Part shown: in pieces, positions 1 through 8,404 of the stretch
Numbering within the stretch: the first letter of the stretch is position 1
Layout: the number at the start of each line of letters is the position of its first letter
Assembly (NCBI RefSeq): GCF_947502445.1
Contig: NZ_CANMZW010000035.1
Span: forward strand, 1 to 63,606
Source: an uncultured Brevibacillus sp.
Lineage (GTDB): Bacteria > Bacillota > Bacilli > Brevibacillales > Brevibacillaceae
DNA length: 63,606 bases
Direction of reading: 5' to 3'
Notes under the pieces: generated by a model
Databases searched by the model: none
Seen by the model: only the letters and a program-made list of their open reading frames with translations
Told to the model about the DNA's origin: nothing
Program-made: the position numbers and the translations under genes

Positions 1-34
1 GCTGACGAATACTAATCGGTCGAGGACTTATCCA
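1..34 (+). rRNA. 23S rRNA, 3' end only
   Basis: The first bases match the conserved 3' end of Bacillales 23S rRNA (ACTAATCGGTCGAGGACTT at 11-29). The rest of the gene lies to the left of the window. The exact mature end is placed by resemblance and may differ by a few bases. No 5S gene follows before the terminator at 83-117. Confidence 0.9.
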
Positions 35-82
35 CACACTCTTAGCAATCATGCAGATCCAGTTTTCAAGGAATGAAATGAA

Positions 83-117
83 CCTCTTTACCCCACAATG
101 GGTAAGGAGGTTTTTCG
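83..117 (+). terminator. rRNA operon terminator
   Basis: An 11-bp stem (83-93 with 100-110, one G-U pair, six-base loop) is followed by a T-rich tail. It ends the rRNA operon whose 23S tail opens the window. Between the 23S end and the stem lies only a spacer that contains CAGTTTTCAAGGA (63-75). Confidence 0.9.
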
Positions 118-274
118 TTTTCTAGGAAAGAAAAACGTATTTTTTGTCGATAAGTTAGGTCGAATGACCGACAAGAACCCTCTTGCAGACTGGAGAGAGG
201 GTAGACTAACATGAGAAGGTACCTAAATCTGGCGTTGGAGTAGGCAAGGCAAGGTTTATGAAGGAGAAGAATTC

Positions 275-1399
275 ATGAAAAAAATCCTCATCTTTTCTGC
301 TTCCATCGGCAACGGTCACAATCAAGCTGCCAGAGCTATGCAGGAAAGCTTGGCTGAGAATGGTTGTACGTCTATGATCATTGATACGTTGGAATATATT
401 AGTCCCACGTTTCACAAGATCTTGCTGGAGAGCTATATGAATCTGTTACGACTGTCACCGAAAATGTGGGGGAGAATATACCACAATACGGAGAAAAGCC
501 GTTTTTTTGATATGAATGTACTGATGAACAAATTGCTCGCTAACAAATTGAAAAAGCTCATCAACAGTGTCCAACCGGACGCATTCATTGCAACGCACCC
601 TTTTGCGAGCTGCATGCTCTCTGTACTTAAAGGAAGAAATGACTGGAAAGAGCCAATCTACACGATTATTACGGACTATACGATTCATCCGTCCTGGATT
701 AATCATCACATCAATTACTATTTCATCGGGCATGAGCAGCTTTATTATTTAGTAGACCTTTATCGGCAGGATCATCAGAAATTCATTCCGATGGGGATTC
801 CGATCATGAGAAAGTTCAGTATGCCACTGGATGCTCAAGAGATCAGAAAGAAGCTGGGACTTACCCCAGAACAAAAAAGCATCATACTCTCAGGGGGCGG
901 ACTGGGTCTAGGTTCCATGGAAAAAGTGCTCGACGGACTGGAGGCGATAAACCTCCCGCTGAAAACCTTTGTACTTACTGGAACCAATGAAAAGCTTTAT
1001 AAAAAAGTCACCGGTCGCACCTATCGGCATGAGGTTGTCCCTCTAAAATTTATAAGCAACTTCCATGAGTATTTGGAAACAGCCGATCTCATAGTGACAA
1101 AATCCGGTGGATTAACATCTGCTGAGGTGATGAGCAAGAGGGTGCCCATGATTATATACAACCCGTTGCCGGGACAAGAAGAGCGAAATAGCCACTTCCT
1201 GTTGAACAATGGCTGTGCGGTGCATGCCAATCTGTCCGAGCAGCTGATTTATTTTATCGACGAGTTATTGCATAGTCCGTCAAAGGTAGAGTATATGAGG
1301 CGAATGGGTCAAAAAATATCGAAACCGGATGCGGCACAGCGGATCGCCGAATTTATTCGAGGCGATATGGAAATGGTGATCCAGGCTGAGAGTGACTAG
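275..1399 (+). CDS. MGDG synthase-type glycosyltransferase (UgtP-like)
   Basis: A 374-residue glycosyltransferase of the monogalactosyldiacylglycerol synthase / MurG-like family. The N-terminal half carries the SASIGNGHNQAA motif (residues 8-19) of the acceptor domain; the C-terminal half carries GGGLGLGSME (about 207) and TKSGGLTSAE (about 274), the nucleotide-sugar binding part of GT28 folds. Family members move a sugar from UDP-sugar to diacylglycerol at the inner membrane face, making glycolipids and lipoteichoic acid anchors. An AAGGAG site lies seven bases before the ATG. It is the first gene after the rRNA terminator; its promoter in 121-270 was not pinned down. The sugar and acceptor cannot be read from sequence; another lipid acceptor is possible. 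Confidence 0.8.
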   Translation: MKKILIFSASIGNGHNQAARAMQESLAENGCTSMIIDTLEYISPTFHKILLESYMNLLRLSPKMWGRIYHNTEKSRFFDMNVLMNKLLANKLKKLINSVQPDAFIATHPFASCMLSVLKGRNDWKEPIYTIITDYTIHPSWINHHINYYFIGHEQLYYLVDLYRQDHQKFIPMGIPIMRKFSMPLDAQEIRKKLGLTPEQKSIILSGGGLGLGSMEKVLDGLEAINLPLKTFVLTGTNEKLYKKVTGRTYRHEVVPLKFISNFHEYLETADLIVTKSGGLTSAEVMSKRVPMIIYNPLPGQEERNSHFLLNNGCAVHANLSEQLIYFIDELLHSPSKVEYMRRMGQKISKPDAAQRIAEFIRGDMEMVIQAESD

Positions 1400-1433
1400 G
1401 CAAAAGCGCCAGAAAGAGGGTAGAGGAAAACAA

Positions 1434-2120
1434 ATGAGTATTTCGTTTGCGATTCTTTTTGATATGGATGGTACTCTGCTGCAGACTGACAAGCTGGCAA
1501 CCCCGGCATTTACGCGAACATTTGAGCAGCTGCAAAGAAAAGGATTATGGGATGGACCCATTCCGGCTGAGGGGGAGATTACCCACCTTCTCGGAATGAC
1601 GATTGAACAGGTCTGGAACAAGCTCTTGCCGGATGCGAGTGAAGAGACGGTCCATGCAGCAGATGCGTTTTTATTGGAAAATGAAATTCAGCTCATCCAA
1701 GAACGAATTACCGATTTGTACCCAGGAGTAAAGGAGACCCTCCAAACTCTCCATACACAAGGGTATGCTCTATTTGTAGCGAGTAATGGCCAAGAGGGGT
1801 ACATTGATGCTATTTGCGAAGAATATGGACTAAAGCCGCTTTTTACTGACCTGTACTCGGCAGGGAGATTTTCTACGAAAACAAAAAACGACCTCGTTGC
1901 CAAGCTGTTAAACGATTATGAGATCAAGCAAGCCATCATGGTAGGCGATCGTCATTCTGACATTGAGGCAGGAACAACCAACGGATTGATCACGATTGGC
2001 TGCGACTTCGGTTTTGCTCAACCGGGAGAACTCGATGGGGCTACGATCATCATGACAAGCTTTCTGCAATTACTCGAAATTCTTTCAAAAATCGACACCA
2101 TCACGCATCATCAAACATAA
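1434..2120 (+). CDS. HAD-superfamily hydrolase, phosphatase type
   Basis: A 228-residue haloacid dehalogenase-fold enzyme. Motif I is DMDGTLL near residues 10-16 (nucleophile Asp and acid Asp), followed by a helical cap, ASNG as motif II, and GDRHSDIEAG near 170 as motif IV. The pattern resembles phosphoglycolate phosphatase and other small-molecule phosphatases, but the substrate cannot be assigned. The ATG at 1434 is preferred over an upstream in-frame codon at 1392 because a purine-rich site (agaggaaa) precedes it and homologues begin just before the DxDGT motif. It starts 34 bases after the glycosyltransferase stop and probably shares its transcript, which ends at the terminator immediately downstream. 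Confidence 0.8.
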   Translation: MSISFAILFDMDGTLLQTDKLATPAFTRTFEQLQRKGLWDGPIPAEGEITHLLGMTIEQVWNKLLPDASEETVHAADAFLLENEIQLIQERITDLYPGVKETLQTLHTQGYALFVASNGQEGYIDAICEEYGLKPLFTDLYSAGRFSTKTKNDLVAKLLNDYEIKQAIMVGDRHSDIEAGTTNGLITIGCDFGFAQPGELDGATIIMTSFLQLLEILSKIDTITHHQT

Positions 2121-2148
2121 ACCATTCCGACTGGAGTGGTTTTTTCTT
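2120..2148 (+). terminator. Terminator after HAD hydrolase
   Basis: A stem of about nine base pairs (AACCATTCC at 2120-2128 with its near-complement at 2133-2141, one G-U pair) is followed by a run of T. It overlaps the last base of the stop codon and separates this unit from the ctsR operon. Confidence 0.8.
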
Positions 2149-2197
2149 TGGTTTCAAGCTCCCCCTTTTTGCCCACACTAGAAAGTGTATTCACCAC

Positions 2198-2226
2198 TTG
2201 CATGAGCGTAGTAAACCCATTATAAT
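2198..2226 (+). promoter_or_regulatory. SigA promoter of the ctsR operon
   Basis: A -35 box TTGCAT, a 17-base spacer and a perfect -10 box TATAAT. The start point would fall inside the CtsR operator that follows. Confidence 0.85.
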
Positions 2227-2229
2227 CAA

Positions 2230-2246
2230 AGTCAAAGATAGTCAAA
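2230..2246 (+). promoter_or_regulatory. CtsR operator (heptad direct repeat)
   Basis: AGTCAAA, a three-base spacer GAT and AGTCAAA form the known CtsR recognition repeat. It sits just downstream of the -10 box, so bound CtsR would block transcription at normal temperature. Further GTCAA-like half repeats continue on both sides (2225-2251). Confidence 0.92.
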
Positions 2247-2283
2247 GTCAATAGTTTAACACAGTGGAACAGGAGGCGATGAC

Positions 2284-2748
2284 TTGCGTAACATCTCGGA
2301 CATCATTGAACATCACTTAAAAAGCATCATTACCGAGAGTCCCAATGGAGCTATCGAGATTCAGCGTAGTGAGCTTGCCGACCTTTTTCAATGTGTCCCG
2401 TCCCAAATTAACTACGTCATCAACACCCGATTTACCGTACAAAAAGGGTATATCGTGGAAAGTAAGCGTGGTGGTGGCGGGTATATACGTATTCGCAAAG
2501 TGCAGATTGTCAGCAAGGCGCGATTGCAGGAATTGTTGACCGAAGAGCTAATCGGTGAGAGTATTGCCCAAAATGTGGGTAATGCAATAGTGGAAAGACT
2601 GTTCGAAGAAGGCTTAGTCAACATCAGGGAAGCCACTTTGATGAAAATCGCCACATCGCGAAACGTATTGACTGTAGACACGGAATTACGAGATCGTTTG
2701 CGGGCAAATATTTTAAAGCAGATGATTGCGGCAATCCTGTTGAAGTAA
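2284..2748 (+). CDS. ctsR: CtsR, repressor of class III heat-shock genes
   Basis: A 154-residue dimeric repressor of clp and related stress genes. The N-terminal winged helix-turn-helix includes the glycine-rich wing GGGGYIRI (about residues 64-71), which reads DNA and acts as the heat sensor in the family; the C-terminal part is the four-helix domain touched by McsB and ClpC. The start is a TTG at 2284, chosen because AGGAGG lies seven bases upstream and the N terminus aligns with B. subtilis CtsR. It is the first gene of ctsR-mcsA-mcsB-clpC and is predicted to repress itself through the operator at 2230-2246. Confidence 0.96.
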   Translation: MRNISDIIEHHLKSIITESPNGAIEIQRSELADLFQCVPSQINYVINTRFTVQKGYIVESKRGGGGYIRIRKVQIVSKARLQELLTEELIGESIAQNVGNAIVERLFEEGLVNIREATLMKIATSRNVLTVDTELRDRLRANILKQMIAAILLK

Positions 2749-2788
2749 CAAAGGAACAGGGAAGCCAAGTGCTAGGAGGGATGATGTG

Positions 2789-3307
2789 ATGAACTGTGAG
2801 GAATGCGGAAAACGACCGGCGACACTTCATCTGACGAAAATCGTCAATGGCGAAAAAACCGAATACCATATTTGTGAGCACTGTGCTCAGGAAAAAGGGG
2901 ACGTCTTTACCGGCTTTCACAATTTTAGCATCAACAATCTCCTTTCAGGACTATTGAAATTTGATCCCATGCAGAAAAATGGACGCGAAACGGCAACGAG
3001 CAAGCCGCTTCGGTGCGAAACCTGCGGACTCACATATGCCCAGTTCAGCAAAAGTGGACGCTTCGGGTGCAGTGATTGCTACACCTTTTTGGGAGATAAG
3101 CTTGATCCGTTGTTCCGTCGCATCCACGGCAATACCCAGCATAGCGGCAAGGTGCCGGAGCGTACGGGTGGCCAGCTGAAAATCCGTAAAGAACTGGAGC
3201 AGCTAAAACAAGCCCTGCAAAGTCATGTTGCCAGCGAGGAATTTGAAAAGGCAGCAGAGATGCGTGACCGAATACGCGCTTTGGAACAAAAAATGGCCCA
3301 ATCGTAG
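2789..3307 (+). CDS. mcsA: McsA, zinc-binding activator of McsB
   Basis: A 172-residue adaptor that stimulates the arginine kinase McsB and helps deliver substrates to ClpC. Four CxxC pairs (C3/C6, C29/C32, about C76/C79 and C94/C97) would form two zinc-binding units, and a C-terminal UVR coiled-coil segment (about 135-168) contacts partners. An in-frame GTG at 2786 exists, but the ATG at 2789 is better spaced (eight bases) from GCTAGGAGGG and matches the family start. It follows ctsR by 40 bases and precedes mcsB by 20, as in other Bacillales. Confidence 0.95.
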   Translation: MNCEECGKRPATLHLTKIVNGEKTEYHICEHCAQEKGDVFTGFHNFSINNLLSGLLKFDPMQKNGRETATSKPLRCETCGLTYAQFSKSGRFGCSDCYTFLGDKLDPLFRRIHGNTQHSGKVPERTGGQLKIRKELEQLKQALQSHVASEEFEKAAEMRDRIRALEQKMAQS

Positions 3308-3327
3308 CAAGGGGAGGTAAGCAGGTA

Positions 3328-4401
3328 ATGAGCCAAAAGCAGTTTATGCAAAACCCGTGGAGCAATTGGATGAAAGGAGAAGGTCCCGATTCCGATATCG
3401 TTATCAGCACACGGCTGCGAATCGCCCGAAATCTGCGCCAGCACCCTTTTCCGTTATTGGCAACCGACTCCCAAGGAGAGGAAGTTGTTAGAAAGGTAAC
3501 GGAGGTATGCGATTCGGAGGCCATGCGCAAACGGCAGCCTCTGCAAATCATTCAAATGGATCAGGTAAATCCATTGGAGAAACGGGTATTGGTGGAGAAG
3601 CACCTGATCAGCCCCAACTTGGCAGAGGAATCGCGTAAAGGAGCCGTTTTACTTAGTCCAGACGAGTCCGTCAGCATCATGGTAAATGAAGAAGACCATA
3701 TACGAATTCAAGTTCTCTTGCCCGGGTTTCGTTTGAATGAAGCATGGGAAATAGGAACAAAAATAGATGATATTTTTGAGAAGCATCTCAATTACGCTTT
3801 TGATGAGACCAGAGGATACCTCACAAGCTGCCCAACCAACGTAGGGACAGGGATTCGTGCCTCGGTTATGCTGCATTTGCCAGCACTGGTTATGACTCAG
3901 CAAATTAGCCGGATTTTGCAGGCGATTAATCAAGTTGGCTTGGTCGTTAGAGGAATTTACGGGGAAGGTAGCGAAGCGTTAGGGAACCTGTTTCAGCTCT
4001 CCAATCAGGTTACGCTTGGATTGTCAGAAACAGATATCCTCTCGAATCTGTACGGGGTAGCCAGACAGATTATCGAGCAGGAGCGTGTAGCACGTACTTA
4101 TTTGCTTGAGCATACACGGATATCATTGGAGGATCGGATATTCCGCTCGTACGGCATTTTGATGTTCGCACGTACGGTGGAGTCCAAGGAAGCAGCACAA
4201 CGCCTATCCGATGTACGACTCGGGATTGATCTTGGTGTGATTCCAAATGTGTCACCACTGATCCTGAACGAGCTGCTCGTGACTACCCAGCCTGGTTTTC
4301 TGCAGCAGCACGCAGGCCAAAAGCTGACGCCGGACCAGCGAGACGAACGCAGAGCCCGTTTAATCCGTGAGCGAATCGGAGCGAACGAGTCATCTGATTG
4401 A
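3328..4401 (+). CDS. mcsB: McsB, protein arginine kinase
   Basis: A 357-residue enzyme that phosphorylates arginine side chains, marking proteins, including CtsR, for ClpCP degradation. It is built like phosphagen kinases: the segment ISTRLRIARNL (about 27-37) binds ATP, and CPTNVGTGIRAS (about 167-178) holds the conserved catalytic Cys. The C terminus carries the arginine-rich DERRARLIRERIG stretch. The length is close to the B. subtilis protein (363). It has a GGGGAGG site before an ATG start and sits between its activator mcsA and its partner clpC. Confidence 0.95.
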   Translation: MSQKQFMQNPWSNWMKGEGPDSDIVISTRLRIARNLRQHPFPLLATDSQGEEVVRKVTEVCDSEAMRKRQPLQIIQMDQVNPLEKRVLVEKHLISPNLAEESRKGAVLLSPDESVSIMVNEEDHIRIQVLLPGFRLNEAWEIGTKIDDIFEKHLNYAFDETRGYLTSCPTNVGTGIRASVMLHLPALVMTQQISRILQAINQVGLVVRGIYGEGSEALGNLFQLSNQVTLGLSETDILSNLYGVARQIIEQERVARTYLLEHTRISLEDRIFRSYGILMFARTVESKEAAQRLSDVRLGIDLGVIPNVSPLILNELLVTTQPGFLQQHAGQKLTPDQRDERRARLIRERIGANESSD

Positions 4402-4472
4402 CGCGTAAAAGGCAGTAACACGCAAACAGTTACCCCATAGAGAAAAAACACGGTTATACGGAGGTGTACGTT

Positions 4473-6923
4473 ATGATGTTTGGACGTTTTACAGAACGAG
4501 CACAAAAAGTACTGGCGCTTGCCTTGGAAGAGGCAGTGCGTCTCGGACACAAGGATATTGGAACGGAGCATGTACTCTTAGGGCTGATTCGAGAAGGCGA
4601 GGGCATTGCTGCCAAGGCATTGCAATCACTTGGGCTTGGGCTCGACAAAATCCAGAGTGAAGTGGAGTCGTTGATCGGACGTGGAACAGAGCAGTCCGGT
4701 AGTAATTACACGCCAAACTATACACCTCGCGCCAAAAAGGTAATTGAACTGTCCATGGATGAGGCTCGCAAGCTGGGTCACACCTATGTCGGTACGGAAC
4801 ACATCCTGCTTGGTCTGATCCGTGAAGGCGAAGGCATTGCAGCACGCATTATGAATAATTTAGGTGTGAGCTTGAACAAGGCACGTCAGCAGGTTCTGCA
4901 GCTGCTTGGCAGCTCGGAGCTAATGGCATCCCATCAGCCTTCTGGTGGCAACCCAGCGGCGAATACACCGACTTTGGATGGATTGGCACGCGATCTTACT
5001 GCCATCGCACGTGACGGTGGTCTCGACCCAGTTATTGGCCGCCAAAAAGAAATTGAGCGTGTGATCCAGGTACTGAGCAGACGGACCAAAAATAACCCGG
5101 TTTTAATCGGTGAGCCAGGCGTAGGGAAAACAGCCATTGCGGAAGGCTTGGCACAAAAGATTGTAAACAACGAAATTCCAGAAACGCTTCGCGATAAACG
5201 TGTCATGACACTCGATATGGGTACAGTGGTAGCGGGTACCAAATATCGCGGTGAATTCGAAGACCGCTTGAAAAAAATCATGGACGAAATCAGGCAGGCA
5301 GGAAACATTATCTTGTTTATTGATGAATTGCATACATTGATCGGTGCTGGTGGGGCAGAAGGGGCGATCGACGCCTCTAACATTCTGAAGCCAGCTCTGG
5401 CTCGTGGCGAATTACAGTGCGTAGGGGCGACCACCCTGGACGAATACCGCAAGTACATCGAAAAGGATGCAGCGCTTGAGCGTCGTTTCCAACCGATTCA
5501 GGTAGATGAGCCAACAGCCGAGGATGCCATTAAAATTCTCCACGGCTTGCGTGATCGTTACGAAGCACATCACCGCGTGAAAATTACGGATGAAGCCATT
5601 GAACAGGCTGTAAAGCTGTCTGACCGATACATCACAGATCGCTTCTTGCCTGACAAAGCGATTGACCTCGTCGACGAGGCAGCATCCAAGGTGCGCCTGC
5701 AATCCTTCACGGTTCCACCAAATCTCAAGGAGCTGGAGGGCCGTCTGGAAGAGGTACGCAAGGAAAAGGATGCAGCTGTACAATCGCAGGAATTCGAAGA
5801 GGCAGCAGCCTTACGCGATCAGGAGCAAAAGCTGCGCGAAGAGCTGGATAAAACGAAAAAGGATTGGAAAGAGCGCCAAGGTCAGCTAAACATGGAAGTA
5901 ACGCCGGAAGATATCGCTACCGTTGTGGCTAGCTGGACAGGAATTCCTGTGCTCAAGCTCAAGGAAGAAGAAACCGAGCGACTGCTGAAAATGGAAGAAA
6001 TTCTGCATGATCGTGTCATCGGTCAGGACGAAGCAGTCAAATCGATCTCCCGTGCTGTTCGCCGTGCGCGTGCGGGCCTCAAGGACCCGAAACGCCCGAT
6101 TGGCTCTTTTATCTTCCTAGGACCAACAGGTGTAGGGAAAACTGAGCTGGCTCGTGCAGTGGCTGAGACGCTTTTTGGAGACGAAGACGCCATGATTCGC
6201 GTCGACATGTCAGAGTACATGGAGAAACATTCCACAGCCCGTCTGGTGGGCGCTCCTCCGGGATATGTAGGCTATGATGAAGGTGGCCAGCTGACAGAAA
6301 AAGTACGTCGCAAGCCATACTCTGTAATCCTGCTCGACGAGATTGAAAAAGCGCATCCAGATGTGTTCAACATTTTGCTGCAGGTACTCGATGACGGCCG
6401 TTTGACAGATTCCAAAGGGCGCACAGTCGACTTCCGCAATACCGTCGTGATCATGACCTCCAACGTCGGAGCCAGCATGATCAAGAAAAATACAACGCTT
6501 GGCTTTACGACTGGCGATACCGAAAGAAAATATCAGGATATGAAGGACAAAGTAATGGATGAGCTGAAAAAGAGCTTCCGTCCTGAGTTCCTGAACCGGA
6601 TCGATGAAGTCATTGTGTTCCACTCCCTGGAGCAAGAACATATCGAGCAAATCGTTTCCTTGATGACAGAAGAGCTGCGTAAACGCTTGAAAGAACAAAG
6701 TATTGATTTCCAATTGACCGACGACGCCAAGAAAATATTGGCCAAGGAAGGCTTCGATCCGGCATACGGTGCCCGTCCGCTGCGTCGTGCCATTCAGCGT
6801 CACATTGAGGACCGCTTGTCTGAAGAGCTTCTGAAAGGCAATATCAGCAAAGGCGACACGGTAAATATCGAGTCTGAAGATGGTCAGCTGGTAGTAAAAC
6901 GGTTGGAAAAGACAAAGTCATAA
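4473..6923 (+). CDS. clpC: ClpC, AAA+ unfoldase of the Clp protease
   Basis: An 816-residue Hsp100 ATPase that unfolds proteins and feeds them to ClpP. Order of domains: double Clp N repeat (1-145), AAA+ module 1 with GEPGVGKT (about 213-220), a UVR-containing coiled middle domain (about 420-455) that binds McsB/MecA-type adaptors, and AAA+ module 2 with GPTGVGKT (about 550-557). The ATG at 4473 is preferred to the in-frame GTG at 4464, because GGAGG ends at 4464 and family members begin MMFGRF. It is the last gene of the CtsR operon, and a strong terminator follows. The antisense reading frames here are codon-usage shadows. Confidence 0.97.
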   Translation: MMFGRFTERAQKVLALALEEAVRLGHKDIGTEHVLLGLIREGEGIAAKALQSLGLGLDKIQSEVESLIGRGTEQSGSNYTPNYTPRAKKVIELSMDEARKLGHTYVGTEHILLGLIREGEGIAARIMNNLGVSLNKARQQVLQLLGSSELMASHQPSGGNPAANTPTLDGLARDLTAIARDGGLDPVIGRQKEIERVIQVLSRRTKNNPVLIGEPGVGKTAIAEGLAQKIVNNEIPETLRDKRVMTLDMGTVVAGTKYRGEFEDRLKKIMDEIRQAGNIILFIDELHTLIGAGGAEGAIDASNILKPALARGELQCVGATTLDEYRKYIEKDAALERRFQPIQVDEPTAEDAIKILHGLRDRYEAHHRVKITDEAIEQAVKLSDRYITDRFLPDKAIDLVDEAASKVRLQSFTVPPNLKELEGRLEEVRKEKDAAVQSQEFEEAAALRDQEQKLREELDKTKKDWKERQGQLNMEVTPEDIATVVASWTGIPVLKLKEEETERLLKMEEILHDRVIGQDEAVKSISRAVRRARAGLKDPKRPIGSFIFLGPTGVGKTELARAVAETLFGDEDAMIRVDMSEYMEKHSTARLVGAPPGYVGYDEGGQLTEKVRRKPYSVILLDEIEKAHPDVFNILLQVLDDGRLTDSKGRTVDFRNTVVIMTSNVGASMIKKNTTLGFTTGDTERKYQDMKDKVMDELKKSFRPEFLNRIDEVIVFHSLEQEHIEQIVSLMTEELRKRLKEQSIDFQLTDDAKKILAKEGFDPAYGARPLRRAIQRHIEDRLSEELLKGNISKGDTVNIESEDGQLVVKRLEKTKS

Positions 6924-6939
6924 GGTAGAAAATAACGCG

Positions 6940-6973
6940 GAATGCCTCCTGATTCAGGAGGTATTCTTTTTTT
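6940..6973 (+). terminator. Terminator after clpC
   Basis: A 12-bp stem (GAATGCCTCCTG at 6940-6951 with 6955-6966) has a three-base loop and seven T. It ends the CtsR operon 54 bases before radA. Confidence 0.9.
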
Positions 6974-7027
6974 GGGTGCGTATCTATGGTAAAAATAGAG
7001 GAGAAATTCCAAGGTGAGGGTGCGAAT

Positions 7028-8395
7028 ATGTCAAAGTATAAAACGAAATACGCGTGTCAAGAATGTGGCTATGAATCACCGAAATGGATGGGGAAATGCC
7101 CTGGCTGTAACAGCTGGAATACACTGGTCGAGGAAGTAACAGTAAAAGCCGCACACCGCCATGAAGGGATGAGTGGCGGACAGCGTCAGGCAGCAATTCC
7201 TTTGACTCAAGTAGCAAGTGCAGAAGATCCGCGGATGGATACGACCATCGGTGAATTAAACCGTGTGCTCGGCGGCGGACTTGTACCAGGCTCACTCATT
7301 CTCGTCGGGGGAGATCCGGGGATCGGTAAATCTACACTGCTGTTGCAAACCTCTTTTACATTAGCTCACCAAGGTGCCAAAGTGCTTTATGTATCAGGCG
7401 AGGAATCGGCAAAACAAATCAAATTACGCGCAGATCGACTGAATATGCAAACTCCGCCGATGTTTGTCTTAGCGGAAAATGATTTGGATTTGATCGAACA
7501 GCATATTAATCAAGTAGACCCCCATGTTTTGATTATCGATTCGATTCAGACCGTGTTCCACCCTGCGGTACAATCTGCGGCAGGAAGTGTCGCTCAGGTA
7601 CGCGAGGCAACTGCCCAGCTGATGCGGATTGCCAAAGGAAAAGGGATCGGTACATTCATTGTAGGTCACGTGACCAAGGAAGGCTCCATCGCTGGACCAC
7701 GTATGCTGGAGCACATGGTGGATGCCGTGCTTTATTTTGAAGGAGAACGTCACAATACATTCCGCATTTTGCGTGCTGTCAAAAACCGATTCGGTTCGAC
7801 AAATGAGATCGGCATTTTTGAAATGAAGGATCGGGGGCTGGAGGAAGTAGCAAACCCTTCAGAGATCTTCCTGGCAGAGCGACCTCATGGCGTGGCAGGC
7901 TCCACTGTCGTAGCCAGCATGGAAGGGACACGTCCCGTCCTGGTAGAGCTCCAGGCTCTTGTAGCGCCGACCAGCTTTGTGACACCGCGGCGTATGGCTA
8001 CAGGAGTGGATCATCAACGGGTGGCTATGATCATGGCTGTTCTGGAAAAGCGCATGGGCATGATGCTCCAAAATCAGGATGCGTATGTAAATGTGGCAGG
8101 AGGAGTAAGATTAGATGAACCCGCAGTCGATCTGGCGATAGCCGTCAGTATTGCCAGCAGCTTTCGCGATCATGCCACGAATCCGCATGACGTGGTTATT
8201 GGAGAAATCGGCTTGACTGGAGAAGTGCGAGGAGTTTCGCGGATAGAACAGAGGGTGCGGGAAGCACATAAATTGGGTTTCAAGCGAGTTATCATTCCAG
8301 AAAAGAACATTCGCGGGTTGGAGGCACCAGACGATATCCAAGTGATCGGTGTAAACAACATAGCAGAGGCTTTGAACGAGGTGATAAGGGGGTAG
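7028..8395 (+). CDS. radA: RadA/Sms, DNA repair ATPase
   Basis: A 455-residue RecA-like ATPase that drives branch migration during recombinational repair and natural transformation. It opens with a C4 zinc finger (C10, C13, C24, C27), then the RecA-type core with Walker A GDPGIGKST (about 95-103) and the family motif KNRFG (about 251-255), and ends with a Lon-protease-like ring domain. The ATG at 7028 was chosen over an upstream in-frame codon because AAGGTGAGGG precedes it and homologues begin just before the zinc finger. It is separated from clpC by a terminator and is probably transcribed with disA, which starts nine bases after its stop. Confidence 0.95.
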   Translation: MSKYKTKYACQECGYESPKWMGKCPGCNSWNTLVEEVTVKAAHRHEGMSGGQRQAAIPLTQVASAEDPRMDTTIGELNRVLGGGLVPGSLILVGGDPGIGKSTLLLQTSFTLAHQGAKVLYVSGEESAKQIKLRADRLNMQTPPMFVLAENDLDLIEQHINQVDPHVLIIDSIQTVFHPAVQSAAGSVAQVREATAQLMRIAKGKGIGTFIVGHVTKEGSIAGPRMLEHMVDAVLYFEGERHNTFRILRAVKNRFGSTNEIGIFEMKDRGLEEVANPSEIFLAERPHGVAGSTVVASMEGTRPVLVELQALVAPTSFVTPRRMATGVDHQRVAMIMAVLEKRMGMMLQNQDAYVNVAGGVRLDEPAVDLAIAVSIASSFRDHATNPHDVVIGEIGLTGEVRGVSRIEQRVREAHKLGFKRVIIPEKNIRGLEAPDDIQVIGVNNIAEALNEVIRG

Positions 8396-8404
8396 GAGCG
8401 AGGG

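Noticed and set aside
121..270. Small hairpins (GGTCGAATGACC and CCCTCT/AGAGGG) in the leader of the glycosyltransferase gene
   Set aside because: Stems are short and show no match to a riboswitch class I know; no T tract suggests attenuation.
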